Below are positions 9,982-18,940 of a DNA stretch of 64,000 nucleotides, piece after piece. The DNA lies in assembly GCA_963756575.1 (NCBI GenBank), contig CAVWOM010000009.1, forward strand, positions 211,618-275,617, in the 5' to 3' direction. The notes beneath the pieces were generated by a model, which saw nothing but the letters and a program-made list of their open reading frames with translations, searched no databases and was not told the DNA's origin. This stretch comes from Palsa-504 sp963756575. GTDB taxonomy: Bacteria > Actinomycetota > Actinomycetes > Streptosporangiales > Streptosporangiaceae. Every line of letters begins with the position of its first letter. The stretch's first letter is position 1. The translations under genes and the position numbers were made by a program.

Positions 9982-12900
9982 AGACCCGCATCGCCGGTAC
10001 CTGATCGCAGTAGGTATCACGACCGATCTGACCACAAGCAAGCCGCATATTGTCGACTCTGTTAATCGTATGACCAACCTTTTCGTCAGCGATTTCGGCT
10101 ACGAGCGGGTAACGCCGCTCGGCATTGACCCGGCGTCGGATCAGATCCGCAGATCCATCAGAGAATTCTGCCTGAAACGCAGCTCCGATGATGTTGTCAC
10201 GCTTTATTACACCGGGCACGCGGACAAGGTGAACGAGACACATCGGGTCTGGACGGGTGACACCATTGACCCGGTCTCGGGAACGCTGGAAACGAGGCAT
10301 CTCGCCGAGCTCATGCTGGCCGGCACTCCGCTGCGGTACGCGATGATCATCCTGGACACGTGTTTCGCCGGCCAGGGTGGAGCGGAGGCCTTGCGGGCGT
10401 CCATGCCCTCGATCGGAGAGGGCGACGGCAAGACGCTCGCGGTGCTGACAGCGGCCGACTCGCGCGAGCAGATCGTGGCCGGAGACTTCGCCCGGCTGTT
10501 CGGGCACGCCGTGGCGCAGCCTGCCGTGGCGGGGCATGAACCTCCCTATCTCGCCCTCGGCGCGATCGCACGTCTCATCCAGGCCGACCCGTCCCGTCCG
10601 GGCTGGCAGGACATCTCGCACAGCCTGCTGGGCGGGCGGTCCGACCTGCTGCCTTACTTTCCTAATCCGCGCTTCAATCCTCAACTGCGCGATCTGGACC
10701 TGCTCACTCAGCTGCGGGTCGAGCAAAACGAGCTACGGGTGGAAGACCTGCACCGGCACTTCCTGCCCCGTGCCCGCGGGGTGGACGTCCCGACCGAGCC
10801 GGGCTGGCGGTTCTTCGGCCGGGAGGCTGCGCTGCGCGCCCTCGTCAGCTGGCTTCAGAACAGCGGCGACCGTACTTCCCGGGTGGTGACCGGGGGACCA
10901 GGTTCGGGGAAATCGGCCGTCATCGGCCGGCTGGCGGTGCTCAGTGATCCCGACCAGCGTCCGGCGGTTCCCATGGAGGACCTCGCGGCCGGCACGATCC
11001 CGCCGGAGGGCAGCATTGCCACCGCCATTCATGCGCGCGGACTGACCAATGCCCAGGTTCTCGCGGGCCTAGCCGCCGCGGTGGGTGTCCGGGCGGACAC
11101 TCCTGCCGATTTGCTCAGGCAGATGCGCGGCCAGAGGCTGACCATCGCCATCGACGCCATCGACGAAGCGCTCGACCCGACCGGTCTGGTGGCTAGTATC
11201 CTCTGCCCGCTGCTCGAGGCCGGTCCGGCGGAAGGACTTCGGCTCCTTCTGGGTACGCGGCCGCATCTGATCGAACCGCTCGGCATGGCCGGCTCGGCCC
11301 TGAATCTCGATGGCGAGCGGTACGCGGACCCCGTGTCTCTCTACCAGTACGTGATCCGCGGGCTGGAGGCAGGCGATCCAGCCTCTCCCTACCACTCCGT
11401 CCCTGAGGACGTGACCGCCGAGATCGCACGGGCGGTCGCCACCGCTGCCGGACATTCTTTCCTGGTTGCCCTCATCGTGTCGCGCACTCTTCTCAGCGCC
11501 ATTACGGTCCCCGACCCAGCGGATCCCGGCTGGCGGGCTAACCTGCCGGGCAATGCGGCCGCGGCCATGCACAGTGATCTGGAGACTCGTCTAGGCGCCG
11601 CCGCCGATCGCGCGCGGGACCTGCTACGGCCACTGGCGTTCGCACAGGGAGCGGGACTGCCGTGGGAGGACTTGTGGGCGCCGCTGTCGTCGAGGCTCAG
11701 CGGTCATGCCTACACGGACCAGGACCTCACCTGGCTGCGTCGCCAGGCGGGTTCCTACGTCGTCGAGGCGATGGAGTCCGGCCGTTCTGTGTACCGGCTT
11801 TATCACGCTGCGCTGGCCGAATACCTGAGGCAGGGCTGCGACGAAGGCCATATCCACCGTCTGTTCACCGTTTTCCTCCAGGACTGCGTCCCGATTTCAC
11901 GACCGAGACCGGACTGGAGCCGTGCCCATCCCTATATTCTCGCTCACCTGGCCACCCATGCCCAGCGGGCGGGAATGCTCGATCGCCTGCTCCTAGACCC
12001 CGGGTACCTGGTCAACGCGACCCCGGCCGGATTGCTAGCCGCACTTCCCATGGCGCGGGCCCCCGATGCCGAACTAGGCGGCGCCGCCTACCAGCGGGCG
12101 GTTCATCACTTCCGGGAACAAGCCGAAGAGACACGGCTCTCGTACCTGGAACTGGCCGCGCGAATTACCCACGCGACCGAGCTCGCGAGCCGGATCGCAG
12201 CCGAGACACCGCGGCGCCACTGGTCAGTGCCGTGGACGCACTGGCCTCCGGAATATCCCCACCGGATTATGGACGGGCATCTCGGCCCGCTCACCGATGT
12301 CATCTGCGTGGACACCGGCGACGGCCATCCCGTCGTAGCCAGCATTGACCAGGACGCCAAGCTCCGCTTGTGGGACGCCGTCACTGCTGAGCATCGCGGC
12401 ACCTACGCCATCGGGGACGCGCCCTTGATCGCGGTGCATGCCGTCCGTTTGCCGGAACGCCGGACCGTGATCGTGCTGCTGGGCGCCGATGGCATGCTGC
12501 ATGTCTGGGACGTGGCGACGGCTACGCTCGTGCGGACGGTCCACGTGGTATCGCTGTGGCGTCGGGTCGCTCTGCTCCGGAACGCTGACCTCAAGCTACG
12601 GTGCCTCGGCACACCCGATGGCCGCCAGTTCGCCATCACGGGCGGCACCGGCCTGCCCACGTGTGTCTGGGACCTGTCGACCGGCCGGGCTGTCGCCGTC
12701 CTTCCTGGCAGCGGCGGTCCGGACACTGTGGAATTCACCACGCTCCTCGACGGACGGCTCGCGATCTCCGTATCGGCCGACGGCGGAGAGCGGCGGCTCT
12801 ACGACCTTCTGACCGGCCAGGAATTGCCATTTGAGCGCCGGCGGATCCGGTCCGCCTGGCTGCGATCACGCTACGATCGGCTTGTCCGCCGGTCGCACCT

Positions 12901-14526
12901 GACCTACTACGCGCTGCCCGCAGGCCCCCATGTCGTGGCGGTCCGGTTCTTCCGCGATACCGCTACGGTATGGGATCTCACCGTCAGCCGCCCGCTCGGC
13001 ATCTGGCCGAGGGGGAGGGCGACGCCCGGATCAGGCTCACCGACGGACGCAGCGTCTCGCTTTCGCTGCCACCTCAGCAGAAGGTTTCCCGGCGGTCCTA
13101 CCGGCCTGCCCGGCTGCTAGCGGATAACCCGGGATACCGGCGTTTCGAGGGGGCCGACACGCTTGTCCCGCTCGACTCTCTGGTGCCCTGGGCGCCGCGG
13201 CCCCATGCTGAAACAAATGAGCCGCTCGCGCCGCGGTTGACGGCAACCGATCGTTTCCTGCAGGTGCAGTTCAGCGAAAATCCTCATCGGCCGGATGGCA
13301 GACATGTTTCGCTGACCCTGGCCGGACACGCCGCGCGGGTAACGGGTTATGACTGGACCCGCCTGCCGGATGGTCACGTCATCGTCTTTACCGCGAGCGA
13401 CGACGGGACTGTACGTCGCTGGGACATCAGTTCGATCAAGCCGAGGGGGACCGAGGAGAACACGCATTCCCAAGTCGCGCTGCACCAGATCGTGAGCGCC
13501 CCCGTCGACGATGGCACCCCCGTGGGACTGACCGTCGCGGACGGTACCGACGTGGCATTGTGGAACCTCAGGACCGGAGAACACATCGGGGGCCTGGCGG
13601 GGCGCGAGGCGGAGCCCTGCACGCTTGACGTCGCTTTCCCCCGGGAGCATGCTCCCATCGCGGTCACCTTCGATGCCGATCAGGTCATGCGGACCTGGAG
13701 CCTGCCGGATGGGCGCCAGCTCGGTGAGTTCCGCCACGACAGAATCCGCCTGCCAGGCGATATGGCCTGCACGCGGCTGCCCGACGGCACCTGCGTCGCC
13801 GTGACCACGGGCTACGGCCGCAAGAGCGTGGTCTGGGATCTCGCCGCCGGGCGGATCCGTAACGTGCTGGCCGGTCACCGAGGATCGTCGACCTGTGTCA
13901 GTTGCGCCGAAGGCCGGGAATTGTGGCCGTTCGCCGTGACCGGCGGACTGGACAACCGCCTGAACGTTTGGCACCTCCGCCACGGGCGATGGCATCGTCG
14001 CTTCCGGATCGTCCCGCCGTGGAATTTCCTCCTCCGTCCCTCTTCAGGCCATGCGCACTCGGTACGCGTCCTGCCGCTCCCGGACGGTGATTTCGTGGCT
14101 CTCGCCGCTACCGCCGACGAGATGGTCAGAATCTTGAAGCCGCGCAGATTTCCGTTCGGCGCGCGACGAATAGGTAAAATACACGCTCGTGTCATGGAGG
14201 TGGTCACCTTGGGCACCGATGGTGCCGTTGTCGTCACCGCGGCCGCCGACGGCACCATGCAGATATGGAGCCCGGACGCCCTGACCAGCCCTGGCGGTAT
14301 CGGGCCGCCGCTCTGTGAGATAAATGTCGAGGTCCCCGTATACGATCTAAGCTGTACCGGCGATAATGCGTTCGTCATCGCCACGCCGAATGGCCTGACT
14401 GCCATCCATCTTAACGCTAGTCTTCTCGGTATTTACGCCAGCAGCCTAGGGCCTAGCTATTCTATGCGGCATGTAGCTGACGCCCACGTTACCGGACTCG
14501 AGGCCGAAAATGCAGTTGGTTCCTAA
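9974..14526 (+). CDS. caspase-like / STAND NTPase / WD40 giant protein, one frameshift
   Basis: About 1,517 residues once a break near 13,010 is repaired. Residues 1-240 are a C14 caspase-like domain with the His of YYTGHAD (His82) and the Cys of ILDTCFAG (Cys130). FGRE (281-284), Walker A GGPGSGKS (307-314) and Walker B-like IAIDAIDEA (about 391-399) mark a STAND/NACHT-type NTPase, followed by a helical region to about 740. The rest is a WD40-like propeller array, for example ASIDQDAKLRLWD and TASDDGTVRRWD. The architecture resembles apoptosome-like sensors: propellers sense, NTPase oligomerises, caspase cleaves. The frameshift sits in a GAGGGGGAGGG tract and fits one lost G. The upstream hydrolase and downstream bPH2 genes both overlap it. 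Its GC content is visibly lower than that of flanking genes. Confidence 0.88.
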
Positions 14527-15178
14527 CACCGAAACGGTTCCCGCGTCCGTGAACCGGTTTCTCCTGCCACACGAGCGGCAGGTGCTCACTGCTCGCTATC
14601 ACCCCGCGGTTCTCATGGGCCCGGTCGGCCTGACCGTTGCCGGGCTGGTTGCCGCCGCGGTGGCAGGCGGTATCTCCAGGCTAAGCTCTGATGCGCTGCT
14701 CATCATGTGGCTCGCCTGGGGCCTCTTCTTCCTGTACACGATCACGCGGATAAGCAAATGGTTTGCCGAATATTTCATAGTGACAACGCAGCGCGTTATG
14801 GTCGTCAAAGGGTTCTTTACGCGTGATGTGATATGCATGCCGCTCGCCACGGCTGGCAGCATGAAGTTCCGGCGCACGACCATGGGTCGCTTGCTTGGCT
14901 ACGGCCAGTTCGTCGTAGAAGCCGAGCGTGTCCAGCCGATGTGGGTAATCAACTTCCTGCCTTATCCGGAGCAACTCTACCTCGAAGTGATGGGGCTGAT
15001 CTACAGGGACGCCGATACGAACACGGATACAGGCAGGGATCCGGCATCTAGATTGCCGCTGGAGGATCTCCTTACGAAACCGCCAGAATGGATGACCGAC
15101 CAGAACAAAGTCACCCGGTCCGCGGCGTGCGGAGCAGCCTGGCGGCGAGGTATATCCCGAATACGGCGACTGGGGTGA
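14510..15178 (+). CDS. bPH2-domain (YdbT/YdbS-like) membrane protein
   Basis: 222 residues. LLPHERQVLTARYHP is followed by two transmembrane helices (about 35-55 and 60-80), then a bacterial PH-like domain with YFIVTTQRVMVVKGFF and MKFRRTTMGRLLGYG. Such proteins sit in the inner membrane; most have no defined biochemical role. The start lies 17 bp inside the caspase-WD40 gene, so it is the third gene of a coupled operon and could anchor the complex or be its membrane target. The last 68 bp overlap the 3' end of the convergent membrane-protein gene. Confidence 0.82.
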   Translation: MQLVPNTETVPASVNRFLLPHERQVLTARYHPAVLMGPVGLTVAGLVAAAVAGGISRLSSDALLIMWLAWGLFFLYTITRISKWFAEYFIVTTQRVMVVKGFFTRDVICMPLATAGSMKFRRTTMGRLLGYGQFVVEAERVQPMWVINFLPYPEQLYLEVMGLIYRDADTNTDTGRDPASRLPLEDLLTKPPEWMTDQNKVTRSAACGAAWRRGISRIRRLG

Positions 15179-16190
15179 AGACGAAGAGCGCAGCCCATAG
15201 CGAGTTTCCGCCCCAGGCCGCGCCGAGGTGGGCCAGATGCCTTCGGATCACCGGGACCTCCGGTGCCCAAGAAAAGCGCAGTGTTCCAGTTGCCAGGCTA
15301 TATCCGGCCGTGAGGATCACTGCGATGATCAGCCATTTCCAGCTATCGGCAGTCCGCGCGATGGCGATGGCCGCCGGCGCGAGCAGGAGCAGGTACGTGC
15401 TCTGCGCCAGTCCGCCTTGGCGGCCGTCGGACATCCCCGCCCCCGGCAAGTCGGCGCCAGAAGCGACGAGCCGGACAACCGTTGCGGCCCAAGTGACGGA
15501 CAGCAGGACCAACAGAATCAACAGGGCGGCGAAAAGCTTACGGGTAAAACCAGGTGAGGGTACCGCATAGCGGGGTGCGCGGCGGGCGTTCCTGTGCAGG
15601 TAATCAAGGCGGCCAAACGTCCCAGTCGCGCTAGTCAGCAATATGTAGGCGAGCGTTATGGCAAGCACCAGATAGGGTACGGCGGGAAGAGAGCCTGATC
15701 TGGCGAGCCAGTGAGACAGGGTGGTTACCCTGGTGGTAACCAGGAAAGGCGGCGGGGAGAGGCGGAGAAATCCGAGGATGCCGGCTGCCGCCACCGCCAC
15801 GCGGAAGGCAATCGAGTGCCTGGCCGGTGTCAGCAGCAATAGCGCCGCCCACGACAAAAACACTGGAAGCAAATGGCTCTGGCAGTTGGCCGCTTGCTCC
15901 GAAGCCGCTAGCAGGGTGACTCCGTCCAGGACCCTGAAGGCATGCCAGTGATGGGCGCTGATCGCCCGGCCGAATGCCCCGGCCCATGCCGTGAGGAGCA
16001 TGGATATAAGGCAAGCGACGGCCGAATACAGGCGGACAGCGGCGACCTTCACAACCAGCCTGGCTGCATCAGCCCGGTTTCTCCGGGAAAGCTTTCTCTC
16101 CAGGAATCGTTGTGCGAGGTCAGGGTGGCTGGCTCCGGCGACGGTAAAAGACCGGCTTGTGGAGGAGCGCGCGGAGCCACGAACCACCAT
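15111..16190 (-). CDS. polytopic membrane protein of unknown function
   Basis: About 359 residues with roughly eight hydrophobic segments, for example at residues 47-75, 107-124, 127-145, 167-188, 215-235, 265-282, 288-305 and 325-348. The N-terminal 45 residues are basic and hydrophilic (LAQRFLERKLSRRNRAD) and could be cytoplasmic. I recognise no family motif. The gene converges on the bPH2 gene with a 68-bp overlap, and its base composition matches the hydrolase/caspase block rather than the flanking transporters, so it may belong to the same system. The start at 16190 is uncertain; no clear ribosome-binding site is seen. Confidence 0.65.
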   Translation of the reverse strand: MVVRGSARSSTSRSFTVAGASHPDLAQRFLERKLSRRNRADAARLVVKVAAVRLYSAVACLISMLLTAWAGAFGRAISAHHWHAFRVLDGVTLLAASEQAANCQSHLLPVFLSWAALLLLTPARHSIAFRVAVAAAGILGFLRLSPPPFLVTTRVTTLSHWLARSGSLPAVPYLVLAITLAYILLTSATGTFGRLDYLHRNARRAPRYAVPSPGFTRKLFAALLILLVLLSVTWAATVVRLVASGADLPGAGMSDGRQGGLAQSTYLLLLAPAAIAIARTADSWKWLIIAVILTAGYSLATGTLRFSWAPEVPVIRRHLAHLGAAWGGNSLWAALFVFTPVAVFGIYLAARLLRTPRTG

Positions 16191-16255
16191 GAATCATGAG
16201 GTTAACGTCTCGGCACGGAAGAGCCAAGCGACGACCTGGATCGCGGATCAGGGAC

Positions 16256-18752
16256 CTACTCGGCTCGCAGCTCGATGGCGGCCCGGGTCCGCGCGGCCAC
16301 GGCGGCGGGCAGCGCCGCCAGCAGATCGCCCGCCAGCACCAGGACGGCCAGCCCGAGCACGACCACGGCCAGCGGCACCTCGACGATCGGCGCCACCCCG
16401 AGCGAGCCGGCGAAGGCGCGCCAGGCCAGCCGGCCGCCGATGACGCCCAGCGGGCCGCCGATCACCACGGCGATCAGCAGCGTGAGCGTGGTCTGCCAGG
16501 CGACGACCGCCCGGATCTGCCGCCGCGTCATGCCGATGGTCTTAAGCAGGGCCAGCTCGTGGCGGCGCCGGCGGACCAGGCTCAGCACGGTCAGGGCCAG
16601 CGACAGCACCGCCGCCGCGGCCAGCCCGATGCCCAGCGCGAGCGGCTGGCCGCCCATCTGCTCGGTGTTGACGATCGCCGAAGCCAGCGCGCTGCGCATC
16701 TCGTAGGTGCCGCCGGGCGTCCCGTCGGGGTTGGCCGAGGTGACCCGGTGGATCAGCGCGGCTCGCTGCGCCGCGGTGCTACCCGGGGCCCAGTCGACCG
16801 CCACCGCCGACGGGAAGGCGGGGATCGACTGGTTCGCGCTCGCCGACGGGGTGGTCGCGCCCGTGACCGCCAGCAGGGTGGCCTCGGGCAGCATGCCCCC
16901 GCGGCCGAGCGAGACGTGCTCGGCGCCGCCGACGCCGAACGACGGCAGCGTGACGGTGCCCGTGATCACCGCCGTGCGGGTGTACGGCGCAATGCCGATC
17001 CGGACCGTGTCGCCGATCTTCTTGCCCAGGGCGGCCAGGGTCACCGTGCCCAGCTCGATCTGGTTACCGCCGGTCAGGGGCCGGCGCCGTGGTCGGCGGC
17101 TGGATCGAGCCGAGGTCATGGCGCACGCCCAGCACCGGGACGAACTTGCCGTCCACCGGCAGCTGGGTGAACGCGAACTCGGACCAGGCCCCGACGGCCT
17201 GCTGGCCGGCCAGCAGCTTCTTCATCACCCCAGGGTTGAAGCTCCCGTAGCCGGACTCGGCCTGGATGACCGTGTCCCAGTCCCAGCCGTACCGGGCCGG
17301 ATGAGTGACCAGCCCGGCCAGGCTGGCGTTGAACACCACGGCGCTCACCACCGCGGTCACCGCCGCGACGGCGCCGATCAGCGCCGACCGCACCGGCACC
17401 GAGCGCCCCGGCTCGAGCGCGTTACGGGTCCCGACCACGACCGTCGCGGGCAGGCCCGCGGCGGCGGCCGCCCGGGCCAGGGCGGACGAGCGCGGGCCGG
17501 CCCAGGTGCCGCGCGTGCTGGCCGTCCGGACCGCCAGCACGGTCAGCAGCCCCAGCAGCAGGACCGCGCAGGCGGCGGCGCCCGCGCCGAGCACGAGCGG
17601 ATCCGCCTCCATTCCCCGGCTCGGGTCGAAGCGGCGGACCGGGCCCACCGGCGCCAGCGGGGACAGCGCGATCGCGCCGGCCACGGCCAGCACGGTGCCG
17701 CCGAGGACCGCGATCGCCCCGGGCAGGCCCGCGGTCAGCGCGGCCTGGCCGCGGGTGGCTCCCAGCGCCCGGAGCACCGCGATGTCCGGCGCGCGCCTGC
17801 CCACCAGCTGGGCCAGGCCCTGGCCGGCCAGCACCAGCATCGCGATCGCCGCGATGGCCCCGAACAGGCTGAGCGCGATCACCTCGGGCGTGATGGCCTG
17901 CCGGACCTGGTTTTCAACGACGTCGGTGCGGTTGATGGTGAACGACAGGTCGTCGCCCTTCTGGCCGGTCTCGGCGTTGATCTGCCGTTCCAGCCGGGTG
18001 GCGAGCGCGGTCAGCTGCTGCTGCAGCCGCGGGATACCGGCCGTGCCGTCGGCCAGGCGCAGGCCGATCCAGGCGTAGAAGTATGCGCTCAGCAGCTGCC
18101 GGGTCGCACCGGGCGGCAGGATGGTCCCCTCGGCCTCGTCGCTCTGGTCGACCAGGGCGGGCGGGATCTCGGTGATCGCCGCCACCCGGAAGGACCGGAT
18201 GACCGGCTTGCCGACCTGCTGCCCCTGGGGGCCGCGCCGGCTGAACTGGTACCGCACCGTGTCACCCACGCCGACCCCGAACGCCCGCGCGGTGCCCGGC
18301 GTGAGCACGACCGTCGTCGTCGAATCCGACGGCGGCAGCGCGCCCGCCAGCACGCTCGCCCGGTCCTGGCTGAAGTACTCGCCGTCCAGGCTGCCGTTGA
18401 TGCTGGAGGTCAGGAAGTCGTCGTCGACCTTGCCGTCTAGCACCGGAAACGCGTTCAGGCCGACGTAGGTGGCGTGCGAGATTACCCCCGGCAGCGCCGA
18501 GATGAGGTCGATCGGCCGGGTCACCGGCATGCCGGGCAGCACGCCCGGCACGTTCACGAACGCGTTGCTGGCGTTGATGGACGTCAGATAGCGGTCATAA
18601 GCGGTCGCGGTGCGCCGTGCGCCGGCCAGCGCCCCGAGCGCCACCGCGCCCAGGATGCCGATGATCAGCGCCAGCACGGTGGCCTGCCGCCAGGATCGCC
18701 TCAGGGTAGACCGGCGGCAGGCCAGCGCGACGCTCAACGTTTTCCCTCCCAT
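16256..18752 (-). CDS. FtsX-family ABC transporter permease, one frameshift
   Basis: About 830 residues: N-terminal membrane helix (TVLALIIGILGAVALGALAG), a large extracytoplasmic region, a first FtsX domain around ALSLFGAIAAIAMLVLAGQG and GRRAPDIAVLRALGATRGQ, a second helix, and a C-terminal FtsX domain with RRRRHELALLKTIGMTRRQ. The reading frame breaks near 17,085: PPTTAPAP in one frame continues as LTGGNQIELGT in the next, consistent with one extra base in a CCCC-containing stretch. ATG 18752 is preferred over 18824 because the typical N-terminus (KTLSVALACRRSTLRRSWRQ) starts right after it. It diverges from the permease at 18,941, and both likely share the ATPase at 26,434-27,186. Confidence 0.83.
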
Positions 18753-18940
18753 ACTCGCCCATTGTGCTGACCTGCGTCGTTCCTGGCCAGCGTGCCTCCC
18801 GGCCGGAACCGCGGGTGCCAGCACGCTGGGCTAGGTGGGGCCACCATCCCCGCGAGCCGGTCGCCTTAGCACTCTTGTCACCATCCGCCGGAGATCATCT
18901 ACTAGGAACCTGCTTGTTTCCTGGTAGTGGGGGGTCGGAC

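Noticed and set aside
12998..13030. Programmed frameshift as the main explanation for the caspase-WD40 break
   Set aside because: Two other genes in the same part have single-base breaks with no slippage signal, so error is the simpler account; kept only as a low-interest alternative.
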